Position numbers and translations under genes: made by a program. Below are positions 24,184-34,188 of a stretch of DNA of 64,000 nucleotides, in pieces. Numbering within the stretch: position 1 is the stretch's first letter; every line of letters begins with the position of its first letter. Origin of the DNA: Campylobacterales bacterium (GTDB taxonomy: Bacteria > Campylobacterota > Campylobacteria > Campylobacterales > Sulfurimonadaceae); the NCBI GenBank assembly GCA_026390115.1, contig JAPLGO010000009.1, positions 1 through 64,000 of the forward strand. Reading direction: 5' to 3'. The notes under the pieces were generated by a model. It was given only the letters and a program-made list of their open reading frames with translations. It was not told the DNA's origin and searched no databases.

Positions 24184-26697
24184 ATGAAAGCGCTTATTTT
24201 TTTGGTTTTTGCATGGAGCTTTATCTACGCAAATACAATGGTACACTTTGACAAGGGATGGAAACTCGTCGGGGTTCTCTCTAGCATGGACACTATGAAG
24301 AACTTTGACAACTCCCATGTTGAATTAATGTGGGGATTTAATGCAGACGAGCAAAAGTGGGAGGGGTACTCTCCGGATTCTGCAATAAGTAAAAAAATAA
24401 GTGATAACAATATTTCAACTCTCGGCTCGCTTCAACCTTATCAAGCCGTATGGATTTTGAGCAAAGAGGCGTGGAGTTTAGAAATCGTAAACAGTACTCC
24501 GCAAAGCGAACCTGCAAACGACTCTATTGTTTTAAAAAAAGGGTGGAATCTTGTAACGATTCCAAATAAAACCATTGTCTGGAAGAACTTTTTTGGCGAT
24601 GCAGTTGTGTGGAAGTACGATGAAGCTTGGATCGTGAACGATGCATCTCTAAACTTTCCGACCATTACCAATATTAAAGAAAGCGAAGGTATTTGGGTTA
24701 ATTCTAAAGAAGAAACAAGCATTAGCATGGGAAACCAACTCTCAAAACTTACCACCTTTGATTCAAGCGAGGAGATGCTCTCCTATTTGAGAGAGATGAA
24801 AAAAAGCAACTATTATAGATATAGCTTCATGCCTGTGCATGATACAAATAATACAGATATTGCTTTGCCAACCGCTGACGCTTCTGCTAATGAGAATCCA
24901 AAAGTAGCAGATGCAACTAGCACAAATCTTCAGGAGTCAGGGGTAGATGAGTCGGACATATTAAAGCATGACGGCAAATATATTTTTAGTTTAGACAGCA
25001 TTAATAAGCAGATATTTATCACATCTTTTGAAAATATCGCGCTCAAAAACTATAAGGCTCTAAATACCATATCTACAACTGAGAAAGGTTCTATTGTGAG
25101 CATGTATCTGCAAAACAACCGTTTAATTCTTATCTCCAGTGACACAAACTTCTTGTTTGTGGTTGGAGGAGCTGACGATGGCACGGTGATAAAATCCGCT
25201 CTCTATCCCTATTCAAGTTCTGCAAATGCAAAAGTTACAATCTATGATACGACGGATATAAACAACATTGTAGAGTTGTCTTCACATGCAATTGATGGCA
25301 CTTATGAAGAGAGTCGCCTGATTAATGGAAAACTCTTTTTTATAACAAAGTTTTACCCGGATGTGCAATATGATTATCCAAAAATTTATGCAGATACAAT
25401 CTGCTCAAAACTAAATTTACAGAAGATATATGGTGCTTGCAGTAGCACAACTCCAGTCCTTATGGGCGATATTGCAGTCACAAATCAAGTAGAGAGTTGC
25501 ACCTATGGAGCGGATTATTATACCTATCAAGACAATCAATGTTACATCTACAACTATGATAGTGATGGCAGAACATGGAAATATGATTATGAAAATCCAA
25601 TCGTAACAAGCGAAAACTTCACTCCTAAGATAGTCTCAAACGGAGCAAGCAGCGAGCTTATTGAGCCATCCAAATTTTATGTACCGCAAAAGCTTGACCA
25701 AGATTCTGCCATTACGACTATCAGCACTTTTGATATTGCAAGCGCAATTTACAAAGAGAGTATCTCATTTTTGGGGAACACCCAAACTTATTATGCCTCT
25801 CAAACATCTCTCTATTTAATCTCAAATGAGTATCCTCTCTATTACAATTTTTATGATTTTACCGAGAGACAGATGATATATAAATTTGCTCTTGGTGATA
25901 CTCTGAGCTATAAAGGGAGAGGTTTTGTGGATGGAACCATGCTCAATCAGTTTAGCATGAGTGAAAAAGATGACTACCTGAGAGTAGCAACAACAAAAGG
26001 CAACACATGGAGCGGAGCAGGAACTGAAAATTCTGTATTTACACTCAAAGAGAATAACGAAACGCTTGAAGTCAAAGGTACATTGAGTGGACTAGGAAAA
26101 GAGAATGAGAGGATTATGGCTGTCAGATTTATGGGTGACAGAGGCTTTGTGGTTACATTTAAGCAAACAGATCCGCTTTACACACTGGACATGAGCGATC
26201 CGCTCCATCCAAAAGCCGTAGGCGAACTTTCTATTCCCGGATTCTCAAGATACCTCCATGTAGTGGATGAAAACAGGGTTCTGAGTATAGGCAGAGATGC
26301 AAACACGATTACCGGTCAAGCGCTTGGATTGCAACTGCAACTCTTTGATGTTACAGATTTTACAAATCCGCTCCTTGTAGATAAAACCACTATCGGGGGG
26401 AGTTATACATATAGTTCAGCCGAATACAACCATAAAGCCTTTGTTTATCGCCCGAGTGACTTGATGTTTGGATTACAATACTCTAACCTTGAAACAACAG
26501 GTTCCACCAATAATTTCGGTATTTTTCAGATGGACGGAATGTCTATTAAAAAAGTTCATACAATGAGTAAAGCTCTCGTTGATTACTACTGGGGAGATGC
26601 AAATAGAGGTCTAATATTTGACCTGAACAGTACGACCTATGGGGCACTTTTTGAAGGTTCAAATATTTTGAGCGATACTATTTTAAACGGAGAATAA
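24184..26697 (+). CDS. Exported beta-propeller domain protein
   Basis: 837 aa from the ATG at 24184; the ORF track begins at an upstream GTG, but MKALIFLVFAWSFIYA is the natural signal peptide. Residues about 20-190 hold two similar blocks (HFDKGWKLVGV, LKKGWNLVTI) with Trp-rich repeats. The rest fits the secreted beta-propeller family with GVDESDILKHDGKYIFSLD, a hallmark block, and later LYTLDMSDPLHPKAVGELSIPGFSRYLH. Members are thought to be extracellular, possibly calcium- or protease-related; the precise function is unknown. It is followed 1 nt later by a small lipoprotein gene, likely co-expressed. Confidence 0.8.
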   Translation: MKALIFLVFAWSFIYANTMVHFDKGWKLVGVLSSMDTMKNFDNSHVELMWGFNADEQKWEGYSPDSAISKKISDNNISTLGSLQPYQAVWILSKEAWSLEIVNSTPQSEPANDSIVLKKGWNLVTIPNKTIVWKNFFGDAVVWKYDEAWIVNDASLNFPTITNIKESEGIWVNSKEETSISMGNQLSKLTTFDSSEEMLSYLREMKKSNYYRYSFMPVHDTNNTDIALPTADASANENPKVADATSTNLQESGVDESDILKHDGKYIFSLDSINKQIFITSFENIALKNYKALNTISTTEKGSIVSMYLQNNRLILISSDTNFLFVVGGADDGTVIKSALYPYSSSANAKVTIYDTTDINNIVELSSHAIDGTYEESRLINGKLFFITKFYPDVQYDYPKIYADTICSKLNLQKIYGACSSTTPVLMGDIAVTNQVESCTYGADYYTYQDNQCYIYNYDSDGRTWKYDYENPIVTSENFTPKIVSNGASSELIEPSKFYVPQKLDQDSAITTISTFDIASAIYKESISFLGNTQTYYASQTSLYLISNEYPLYYNFYDFTERQMIYKFALGDTLSYKGRGFVDGTMLNQFSMSEKDDYLRVATTKGNTWSGAGTENSVFTLKENNETLEVKGTLSGLGKENERIMAVRFMGDRGFVVTFKQTDPLYTLDMSDPLHPKAVGELSIPGFSRYLHVVDENRVLSIGRDANTITGQALGLQLQLFDVTDFTNPLLVDKTTIGGSYTYSSAEYNHKAFVYRPSDLMFGLQYSNLETTGSTNNFGIFQMDGMSIKKVHTMSKALVDYYWGDANRGLIFDLNSTTYGALFEGSNILSDTILNGE

Positions 26698-26698
26698 A

Positions 26699-26854
26699 AT
26701 GAGATATTTACTAGGAGTCATGATGATTTTAATTTTTTTAGGATGCGGTGATAATAAAAGCAGCGGTGGTCAGGCGAGTATCTCTAACACGGATGCTCTT
26801 GTGCCAAATATAGAAAATAAAGAGATGCAACCGCCAAAACCACCTGCGCTATAA
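26699..26854 (+). CDS. Small lipoprotein
   Basis: 51 aa, too short for the ORF track. MRYLLGVMMILIFLGCGDNK is a lipoprotein signal peptide with lipobox IFLGC, the Cys at residue 16. The mature 36 residues are Ser/Asn-rich and end QPPKPPAL. It begins 1 nt after the stop of the beta-propeller gene and may act with it at the envelope. Its stop overlaps the convergent YihY gene by 6 bp. Confidence 0.65.
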   Translation: MRYLLGVMMILIFLGCGDNKSSGGQASISNTDALVPNIENKEMQPPKPPAL

Positions 26855-27748
26855 GGGAGTATTTTCCATAATAATATGGATGTCCTTTTGTTTTAGCACC
26901 CTTTTTTGATAGAGACGGTTTATCAGATAGCAGAGCTTGAGTCCATAAATAAAGATAATCCATGAGAGATAAATCCATAAAAATAGAAATATTAAAGTAG
27001 CAAACGAGCCGTACATTGTTGTGTAAGATTTATTGTAAAAAATATAATAGATAAAAGCGTTTTTTGAGATGCTAAAAACTATTGATATAATAAATGAGCT
27101 TATGAGTGATGCTTTTGGCTCTATCTTTGTGTTTGCAGCGATTTGAAAGAGAAGAAAAAAGAGCGCCCAGATAATTATGTAAGGAATAATCGGAAGAATA
27201 TTTATACCGGAGGTTATCTCGTTTGATTCAATAACGGTTGCCAGCATGGCACTCATGTAAAAGGAAACTCCAAGAGCGACGGGTGTGAGAGTAAGCATAG
27301 TCCAATATATTGTAATCGACTCCCAGAGAGTTCTCTTTTTTGCATGAAAAATTTTGTTTGCAATATACTCGAAATTCTTAAAAAAAAGAAGTGAGGCAAT
27401 CAATACCATGACCAAACCGATAACACCCATTTTTGCAGAGTTGAGTAAAAAACTGTCTATGTAACCCATAATGGATTCCGAATTTACAGGCATAAGATTG
27501 GAGACTATAAATGTTTTGACACTCTCATAATGTTCGGCAAACGAGGGCAAAGATGTCAGAAGAGTAAGCGTAATCAAAAGAAGCGGAATAAGTGTAAAGA
27601 TAGTGTAAAAGCTGAGACTCGCGGCGTAGAGCGTCAGCTCTTTATCAAAAAAAATGCCTATAAGAAAGGATACATGTTTAAAAAAATGCTTTACACCTAT
27701 TTTGTTTATCGGCACCCCGAGGGGAGTTGTCGCTTTGCTCGGGCGCAT
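26849..27748 (-). CDS. YihY/BrkB family membrane protein
   Basis: 299 aa, about six membrane helices. Family features: DKELTLYAASLSFYTIFTLIPLLLI near residues 35-59 and the C-terminal TTMYGSFATLIFLFLWIYLSWIIFIYG. It was once called a ribonuclease BN, which is now known to be wrong; the function is unclear, perhaps transport of envelope lipid. The start is uncertain: the first 20 residues are basic and poorly family-like, so a later start is possible. Confidence 0.85.
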   Translation of the reverse strand: MRPSKATTPLGVPINKIGVKHFFKHVSFLIGIFFDKELTLYAASLSFYTIFTLIPLLLITLTLLTSLPSFAEHYESVKTFIVSNLMPVNSESIMGYIDSFLLNSAKMGVIGLVMVLIASLLFFKNFEYIANKIFHAKKRTLWESITIYWTMLTLTPVALGVSFYMSAMLATVIESNEITSGINILPIIPYIIIWALFFLLFQIAANTKIEPKASLISSFIISIVFSISKNAFIYYIFYNKSYTTMYGSFATLIFLFLWIYLSWIIFIYGLKLCYLINRLYQKRVLKQKDIHIIMENTPL

Positions 27749-27769
27749 TATTGCATACTCCGGATGAGT

Positions 27770-29155
27770 TTAATTCAGCCCCATTTTTGCAGGGTTTAAA
27801 ATATTGTTCGGGTCAAACGCCATTTTGATGGATTTAAAAAGAGCCATCTCCTCGGGCGTGAATGCCATATGCATATAAGGAGCTTTTGCCAACCCTATTC
27901 CATGCTCTCCGCTGAGAGTTCCGCCCAAATCTATAGTTGCTTGGAAAACCTCTTCTATTGCTTTGTAGGCGATTTTTACCTGTTCTGGGTCTTTTCCATC
28001 CACCATAACATTCGTGTGAACATTTCCATCACCCGTATGACCGAAACATGGTATTTTAATATTGTACTTTTCTGCAATTGCGTAAAATTTCTCAAGCAGT
28101 TCCGGAAGAGCTGAGCGGGGAACGGTTACATCTTCGTTAAGCTTTTTGCTTCCGTAAACACTCAGTGCAGGCGAGGCGTTACGACGGGCAAACCAAATAT
28201 CTTTCGCCTCTTTATCATTCGCTGCTATCTTAAATTCACTGCATCCGTTTTCACGAAAAACCTTCTCTATTTGAGCGAGCTGAAAGTTCAAATCCTCTTC
28301 TAAGTTTCCGTCAACATCCGTTATAAGCAGAGCTCCGGCATCCACCGGCAAGCCTTTGTGAAAAGTCTGTTCAACCGCTCTAATTGTCAAGTTATCCAAA
28401 AATTCCATGGCAACAGGAGTAATTCCGCTCGCCATAGTTTTATAGACAGCTTCCATCGCCATATGAACCGTGGCAAATATCCCCATCGCTGTTTTTGTCA
28501 TTTTAGGTTTTGGAATCAGTTTGAGAGTAATCTCTGTTAAAACTGCCAAAGTTCCCTCGCTCGCAATCAAAATACCGCTGATGTTATAACCTGCCACATC
28601 TTTAATAGTGCGTTTTCCGGCTTTGATAACATCACCGTTTGGCAGAACTGCACGCGTTGCCATCACATAATCTTTTGTAATTCCATACTTTGCAGCTCGC
28701 ATGCCGCCGGCATTCTCACTTACATTTCCACCGATGGTTGAGTACTCTTGACTCGCCGGATCCGGCGGATAAAACAGTCCCAACTCTTCAACTGCCTTTT
28801 GCAAATCCATATTTATCACACCCGGCTGCACGACTGCAACCATGTTTTTCATATCAATCTCTAAAATTTTGTTCATATGCTTTTCCATGGCAAGCACAAT
28901 TCCGCCACTGCTAGGAAGCGCTCCGCCCGTAAAACCGCTTCCGGCTCCGCGAGGAACTATAATAATTTTATGTTCGTTGCAATACTTTAAAATCTGGCTG
29001 ATATCATCCTCATTTTTAGGAAATATTACAGCATCCGGCTCAAAATGTTCTCTCGTAGCATCATATGAATAGGCAATTAAGTGTGCTTTGTCACTATAAA
29101 TATTCTCTGAGCCGACAATGGAGGTAAAGTGTTTTATATGTGTTGTTTCTATCAT
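27770..29155 (-). CDS. glcD: FAD-linked oxidase, glycolate oxidase subunit GlcD type
   Basis: 461 aa. An N-terminal FAD-binding PCMH domain shows IIVPRGAGSGFTGGALPSSGGIV and YSTIGGNVSENAGGMRAAKYG; the C-terminal domain shows CFGHTGDGNVHTNVMV and GTLSGEHGIGLAK. Relatives oxidise glycolate or D-lactate, passing electrons to the respiratory chain; the substrate is not certain. The PgbA-like gene lies 2 nt upstream of its next neighbour on the same strand, the same pair as in H. pylori (HP0508/HP0509). Confidence 0.88.
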   Translation of the reverse strand: MIETTHIKHFTSIVGSENIYSDKAHLIAYSYDATREHFEPDAVIFPKNEDDISQILKYCNEHKIIIVPRGAGSGFTGGALPSSGGIVLAMEKHMNKILEIDMKNMVAVVQPGVINMDLQKAVEELGLFYPPDPASQEYSTIGGNVSENAGGMRAAKYGITKDYVMATRAVLPNGDVIKAGKRTIKDVAGYNISGILIASEGTLAVLTEITLKLIPKPKMTKTAMGIFATVHMAMEAVYKTMASGITPVAMEFLDNLTIRAVEQTFHKGLPVDAGALLITDVDGNLEEDLNFQLAQIEKVFRENGCSEFKIAANDKEAKDIWFARRNASPALSVYGSKKLNEDVTVPRSALPELLEKFYAIAEKYNIKIPCFGHTGDGNVHTNVMVDGKDPEQVKIAYKAIEEVFQATIDLGGTLSGEHGIGLAKAPYMHMAFTPEEMALFKSIKMAFDPNNILNPAKMGLN

Positions 29156-29157
29156 GA

Positions 29158-29934
29158 TTATTTCTTATTTTTAAATTCTTCGTACAACTTATGAAGCTCT
29201 TTGTTCTCTTCATTAAATTTAAGTAAAAGCTCATAATAGTACGGCTCATACTCTTTTATAGGGCTGCTTCCTGCTCCCCACCATGCCTTATCTATCTCCA
29301 AAACTCTACTGTAAAAGGGGAGTTGTTTATCATCATCTTTGAGTGGAGCATCAGATATATTTAAGAGTTTAAATGTTTTTGAATCAACTGTAAAAAGTTT
29401 TTTATTGATAAAGAAAAATAGCACACCGACAGAAGCTGAGTTTGACATCTCATCAAAATCTTTTTTCTGCGGGGAAGGGTGACCGTTGATAGATAAAATT
29501 GCTGCAAATATATCGGGATGTACCCATTGGATTCCCTCGGAAGCTTTTGTAGTGCGATGAAAAATTTCTTCGTTAGGTGCAATCAATAGAGCTCTTGAAT
29601 ATCCAAATGCCAAAAGAGCCGTATCACCAACCTCTACGTGCCATTGACCTTTTGGAAGTGAATTATGTTTAAGCAGCACAAAATCACTCATTTTAAGCGT
29701 AGCAATTTTGTTTTTTTCATCATATTTTGTTACAACTATCTCTTTTAAAACAGTGCTATGACCCTCAGCTAAGCTGTGAATAATAAATCCACTCATTCCG
29801 ACATTTACCATCTCAATCTTTATCGTTGCTTCATTTAAAGAGTCATCTACACCGATAATAGGCGATTTCAGCGTATTGGCAAATATGCTTGAAACAAAAA
29901 TAAAAAGTAAAAAAACATATTTAATCAACTTCAA
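29158..29934 (-). CDS. PgbA-like N-terminal domain envelope protein
   Basis: 258 aa. Signal peptide MKLIKYVFLLFIFVSSIFA, then a beta-rich domain (NTLKSPIIGVDDSLNEATIKIEMVNVGMSGFIIHSL) of the kind in the N-terminus of the Helicobacter plasminogen-binding protein PgbA, with a charged C-terminal helix (FNEENKELHKLYEEFKNKK). The long Lys-rich plasminogen-binding tail of PgbA is missing, so in a free-living bacterium the role is probably another. It lies directly upstream of glcD on the minus strand. Confidence 0.65.
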   Translation of the reverse strand: MKLIKYVFLLFIFVSSIFANTLKSPIIGVDDSLNEATIKIEMVNVGMSGFIIHSLAEGHSTVLKEIVVTKYDEKNKIATLKMSDFVLLKHNSLPKGQWHVEVGDTALLAFGYSRALLIAPNEEIFHRTTKASEGIQWVHPDIFAAILSINGHPSPQKKDFDEMSNSASVGVLFFFINKKLFTVDSKTFKLLNISDAPLKDDDKQLPFYSRVLEIDKAWWGAGSSPIKEYEPYYYELLLKFNEENKELHKLYEEFKNKK

Positions 29935-30031
29935 TTCCTAATTATAAATCTACCGTGATTATAGCAAACAAATCTCATACTAAGCCAAATTTTGTTAATC
30001 TTTCAAAATTATTTTATTCAGGATTATATTT

Positions 30032-31228
30032 ATGATACGATTTTTCATGCTTTTATTTTTCTCAACCATACTTTTTGGTTCAGAGGTAAAAGACTTTAAA
30101 TGGGAGGAGGGTGTGCCCTATTCTGTCTTTTTAGAAAAACAGAACTTACCTACTAAAGAACTCCTAACTAACATAGATGATGATGACAAAAAACTTGTGG
30201 AAGAGATTCGTGCAGGTGTAAACTGCCAGATGCTTAGAGGTGCCGACAATAAAATAGAACAAGTATTAATCCCTCTCAATGACGAACTTCAAATCCACAT
30301 ATACCAAGATGAAGAGTCCTACAGTTTTGAAGCCATTCCCATTATATATGATTTAAAAACAGAGGCATTTTCGTTAAAAATAAATGCAAATCCATCTGTA
30401 GATATTTTAAACGAAACCGGTTCTATAGGAATAGTAAGCGTTTTTATTAATGCATTTAAAAAATCAGTCAACTTTACCGCAATACAAAAAAGCGATAGAT
30501 TAGCCATGCTTTATGAGCAAAAATATAGACTCGGAAGACCCTTCTCCATGCCAACTTTGAATGCTGCCATGGTAGAGATAAACGGAGAAAGACACTTTAT
30601 ATATTTAAATAGCGACGGTGTTTACTATAATGAAAAAGGTGCTCAGATTGAGAGCTTTTTACTTGTGAATCCAGTGGCAAATACCAGAATTTCCTCCACT
30701 TTCACGCTTAGTCGATACCATCCTATTCTTAAAAAATATCGTGCTCATCTAGGTATTGATTATGCCGCAAGAACCGGAACACCAATTATGGCGGCCGGAG
30801 ATGGAAAAGTCGTTTTTGCGAGCACAACCAATGGATATGGAAATCTTATCAAGATTCAGCATGCTGATGGATTTATGACACTTTATGCACACCAGAAATC
30901 CTTTCGACCAGGTATAAAAGTAGGTCTGAAAGTATCAAAAAATCAAGTGATCGGCTACGTAGGAAGTACAGGATTATCAACCGGTCCACACCTCCATTTT
31001 GGTCTTTATAAAGACAATCAGGCAATTGACCCTCTTAAAGTTGTACAGGTTACTACTAAAAAATTAAGTGATAAAGAGAGAAATGATTTTATAAAACTAA
31101 GAAAAAAATATGATGATACTATTATTTCACATATTCAAAATAATACAAAATTTGTAAAATTAAACGAGACAGGAAACAGCTGTTTTATCAACAATAAAAC
31201 TCAAGAAAAAGTCGCAGCTTCATTATAG
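30032..31228 (+). CDS. M23 metallopeptidase, Csd3/Pgp3-like
   Basis: 398 aa. Signal peptide (MIRFFMLLFFSTILFGSE), an N-terminal region (about 25-200) like the inhibitory and latent domains of Helicobacter Csd3, then a LytM domain (about 225-330) with zinc-ligand blocks HLGIDYAARTGTPI (His239, Asp243) and GPHLHFGL (His near 320). Csd3/Pgp3 trims peptidoglycan cross-links and stems and sets cell shape in the periplasm. Neighbours pgbA-like and glcD match the H. pylori locus, which supports orthology. Confidence 0.87.
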   Translation: MIRFFMLLFFSTILFGSEVKDFKWEEGVPYSVFLEKQNLPTKELLTNIDDDDKKLVEEIRAGVNCQMLRGADNKIEQVLIPLNDELQIHIYQDEESYSFEAIPIIYDLKTEAFSLKINANPSVDILNETGSIGIVSVFINAFKKSVNFTAIQKSDRLAMLYEQKYRLGRPFSMPTLNAAMVEINGERHFIYLNSDGVYYNEKGAQIESFLLVNPVANTRISSTFTLSRYHPILKKYRAHLGIDYAARTGTPIMAAGDGKVVFASTTNGYGNLIKIQHADGFMTLYAHQKSFRPGIKVGLKVSKNQVIGYVGSTGLSTGPHLHFGLYKDNQAIDPLKVVQVTTKKLSDKERNDFIKLRKKYDDTIISHIQNNTKFVKLNETGNSCFINNKTQEKVAASL

Positions 31229-31262
31229 TAAATCTCGAAAAACTTGTTTTACTAAAAAAACA

Positions 31263-31279
31263 TTTTCGCTTTGCGAAAA
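31263..31279. terminator. Hairpin after the M23 peptidase gene
   Basis: TTTTCGC and GCGAAAA pair around TTT, 34 nt after the stop and before the convergent priA gene. A second, looser element (CGCTTCGCTTGTTTTCG) follows. Confidence 0.45.
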
Positions 31280-31328
31280 ACGCTTCGCTTGTTTTCGTAG
31301 CTTTAGTGTATAACATCAGATATTAAAT

Positions 31329-33188
31329 CTAACCAAACTCGATAGGATCCATATCCACTTCAGCCAAATCTGCCCTACATGTGGAGATAGCTTTAATTAA
31401 ATCAGTACTCTTGTCTGAACGAAGCAAAATCTCAAATCTATACTTATCTGCAACTCTCTCAATTGCACATTTTCCGTATCCTACAATCTCTATATTTGAA
31501 AATTTAACTAACTTTTCTTGCATATGAATCATCTCATTTTTTGCTTTGAGTCCATTTTTGTGTGAGAATAGAACTCTGCACAATTTTTTATAAGGAGGAT
31601 ATAACTCTTTACGATACTCCATTTCATCTTTTAAGAACTCTTCGTAATTTTCAACAAAAGTGCTGAAAAACTCCTCATTAAAACTCTGCACCAGAACCTT
31701 TGCATTTTTAGCCCGCCCACTCCGTCCTGCTACCTGAATCAAAGATGAAAGAGCTTTCTCTCTTGAGCGGTAATCACTCATATTCAACATGTTATCCATA
31801 CCCAAAACCACTGCCAAAGTGACCCCATGATAGTCGTGTCCCTTGCTTAACATCTGAGTTCCTACAAGTACATCTATCTCTTCATCATTAAAGCGTTTCA
31901 ACGCTTTTTTAAGCTTATTTGCAGTTGTGATAACATCTCTGTCAAACTGTTCAATTTTTGCCTCTGGAAATGTTTCACTAATATTTTTTGTAGCCTCAGC
32001 GGTTCCAAGACGAGAGCTTGTCAGATTAGAACTTCCGCATGCGGAGCAAACTTGAGGAATAGCCTGAGTAAAATTACAGTAGTGGCACTTAAGTGCATGA
32101 GACTTTTGATGGATACTCATACCGATACTACAAAAAACACACTCATAGGTGTGACCGCAATCACCGCAAATAAGGTACTTAAAATTTGCACGGGTCGGAA
32201 GAAAAACTATAGATTGCTCTTTTGCATCTATTGTATTTTTAAGATTTTGTAAAATCATTGGCGATAAATTCTCAGCCGAGCGTTCATAAATAAACTCTTT
32301 TTGAGAGCTGAAGTGACCGCCCTTGAGTCTTACATGCGGAAACTTTACAAAGGAGTTTAAGGATGGCGTAGCACTTCCTAAAACCACAGGAATATCATAA
32401 AGTTTTCCCATATAAATCGCTATATCTCTTGCGTTATAGCGAGGTCTTGAAGAGGATTTGTAACTGTCGTCATGCTCCTCATCGACCACAATAAGTCCCA
32501 AATCCTTTACTGGCAAAAAGAGAGCCGAGCGAGGTCCTGCGATTATATAAGCACTTCCGTCATAAATCTTTGTAAGTGCTTTTTTCTTTTGGAGAGGAGT
32601 GAGCTTTGAGTGCCACATAACAACTTTATCACCAAAATGCTCCTCTAACCTTTTACCCATCTGCGGCGTTAGAGAAATTTCCGGCATTAAAAATATACTT
32701 CTATTTCCAGACTCCGACATCTGCTCAAAATATTTCATGTATATTTCTGTTTTACCGCTTCCCGTATCACCGAAAAGAAGAGAGGTTTTGTGTTGCTGTA
32801 AAAAGAAGAGTGCTTCGTTTTGCTTTTGCGAAAGATTTATCGTAGATACGACTTTAGTTGCATTTACTTTATTCTGCTGACACAAAACTGAAATCTTGGC
32901 TCTGAGATAGGGAACCATCAGCCCAAGTGCCTCACCTAAGGATGAAAAATAGTAGGTTGCTATAAATTGTGCTAACTTTATTTGTTTATCAGAGTAGTAA
33001 AACTCACCTACACCTAAAATTTCACTCGTTTTAAACTCAGGCTTTTGACATGTGGAAATTATTACTGCTTTATAGTTTTTGTTTTTGACCGCTATTTCTA
33101 CAGCAGCTCCTATCTCTAAAAGAGGATCATAATTATATGTAAGTAAAGATAAGGGGGATGAGAGAATTGCTACTTCATAAAAATACAA
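31329..33188 (-). CDS. priA: Primosomal helicase PriA
   Basis: 619 aa, short but typical for Campylobacterota. An N-terminal DNA-binding part, then a helicase core with Walker A FGDTGSGKTEIY (about 139-150), DEEH box, and a zinc-binding insert of eight Cys (about 344-395: CGDCGHTYECVFC ... CHYC ... CSACG). The motif GTQMLSKGHDYHGVTLA is motif V. PriA restarts stalled forks and loads DnaB. It is convergent with the peptidase gene and lies upstream of nothing obviously linked. Confidence 0.94.
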   Translation of the reverse strand: MYFYEVAILSSPLSLLTYNYDPLLEIGAAVEIAVKNKNYKAVIISTCQKPEFKTSEILGVGEFYYSDKQIKLAQFIATYYFSSLGEALGLMVPYLRAKISVLCQQNKVNATKVVSTINLSQKQNEALFFLQQHKTSLLFGDTGSGKTEIYMKYFEQMSESGNRSIFLMPEISLTPQMGKRLEEHFGDKVVMWHSKLTPLQKKKALTKIYDGSAYIIAGPRSALFLPVKDLGLIVVDEEHDDSYKSSSRPRYNARDIAIYMGKLYDIPVVLGSATPSLNSFVKFPHVRLKGGHFSSQKEFIYERSAENLSPMILQNLKNTIDAKEQSIVFLPTRANFKYLICGDCGHTYECVFCSIGMSIHQKSHALKCHYCNFTQAIPQVCSACGSSNLTSSRLGTAEATKNISETFPEAKIEQFDRDVITTANKLKKALKRFNDEEIDVLVGTQMLSKGHDYHGVTLAVVLGMDNMLNMSDYRSREKALSSLIQVAGRSGRAKNAKVLVQSFNEEFFSTFVENYEEFLKDEMEYRKELYPPYKKLCRVLFSHKNGLKAKNEMIHMQEKLVKFSNIEIVGYGKCAIERVADKYRFEILLRSDKSTDLIKAISTCRADLAEVDMDPIEFG

Positions 33189-33208
33189 GAGAATTCTCTA
33201 CTTTGATT

Positions 33209-33652
33209 TTAGTCAACAAGATTTGAACAATATGTTCCAACACATGTGAATGTTCCATCAGCCGGATTATATGTAAAAGTATTATCCGTATTTAAAACTT
33301 TAAAAATATAGGTGCCGCTTGCAGAGGAGCTCCAGTGCCCATTCGTTGCGGAGCTTGTAATAGGATACATAAGCAAACCACCGAACAATCCGCCGTTATC
33401 AATTTGTTTGTATGTTGCGCCGTTCACTGTGTAAGTGCCTGTGCCAATAGGGATATAAGAGTTACTTCCAACAATCAGTCGGGCCTGTCGCTCGGTAATA
33501 ATTGCAGAGCGAATAGCCGAAATATCTGCACGCCCTTTCGTTATTTCGGCATCCGTACGAGTTGCAGCAAATTTTGGAACTGCAATTGCCGCTAAAATAC
33601 CTAAGACTACAATTACAAATATCATCTCTATCATAGTGAATGCATTTTTCAT
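33209..33652 (-). CDS. Type II secretion/type IV pilin-like protein
   Basis: 147 aa. Prepilin leader MKNAFTMIEMIFVIVVLGIL with Glu5 of the mature protein, then AAIAVPKFAATRTDAEITKG. Two C-terminal Cys (FTCVGTYCSN) probably form a disulfide. It is a minor-pilin or pseudopilin component exported and assembled at the inner membrane. It is the second of two paralogues in tandem, 131 nt after the first. Confidence 0.85.
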   Translation of the reverse strand: MKNAFTMIEMIFVIVVLGILAAIAVPKFAATRTDAEITKGRADISAIRSAIITERQARLIVGSNSYIPIGTGTYTVNGATYKQIDNGGLFGGLLMYPITSSATNGHWSSSASGTYIFKVLNTDNTFTYNPADGTFTCVGTYCSNLVD

Positions 33653-33753
33653 AATAGTATCCTTCTTAAATTTAAAATATTATAGCAAAAAATTGATTGT
33701 CGCAGTTGAAGAGGAAGTGAAAGTTTCAGGAGAAGATGTACTTAGGTATGCAT

Positions 33754-33775
33754 TCCACCTCAGGAGAGGTGGAAC
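33754..33775. other. 9-bp stem-loop between two pilin-like genes
   Basis: TTCCACCTC and GAGGTGGAA pair around AGGA in the region between the paralogous genes, 9 nt after the stop of the upstream one. There is no U-run on the transcribed strand; it may protect the 3' end of the upstream message. Confidence 0.4.
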
Positions 33776-33783
33776 GAGGAAAA

Positions 33784-34188
33784 TTAACGAGTAACAGCTG
33801 AACCAATTAGAGTGATATTGCCGTCCATAACACTAGTAAACAAAGAACAAGTGCCAGCAGTTTGTGTGCCACTAATAACTAAATTGTTACCATTTATCGT
33901 ACCAAGGGCACAAGTAACACCTGCTTTATCCATAGCTTTTATTGTAGTAGCAGTTACTGCCATTACATCACTCGGACTAATTAAAGTTTGCAAATCAGCA
34001 GGCGCAAGACCTGTCGCAACAGCTGTTGCTTGAATCTGACCCACAGCCGTTTTCCAATTAGCCAACGAAGCACTCGCCTTTGCATCATCTCTTGTTGCAG
34101 CAAGCTTAGGAACTGCAACCGCAGCCAAAATACCTAAAATAACAATAACGAAAATTAACTCTATCATAGTAAAACCAGCTCTTTTCAT
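33784..34188 (-). CDS. Type IV pilin-like protein
   Basis: 134 aa. Leader MKRAGFTMIELIFVIVILGI with Glu5 of the mature protein and AAVAVPKLAATRDDAKASAS. Two Cys (VTCALG, GTCSLFT) lie in the C-terminal half. It shares the leader and the PK.AATR.DA segment with the downstream gene, so the two are paralogues. A strong ribosome site (AAGGAG) precedes the ATG. Probably a pilus or secretion pseudopilin. Confidence 0.87.
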   Translation of the reverse strand: MKRAGFTMIELIFVIVILGILAAVAVPKLAATRDDAKASASLANWKTAVGQIQATAVATGLAPADLQTLISPSDVMAVTATTIKAMDKAGVTCALGTINGNNLVISGTQTAGTCSLFTSVMDGNITLIGSAVTR

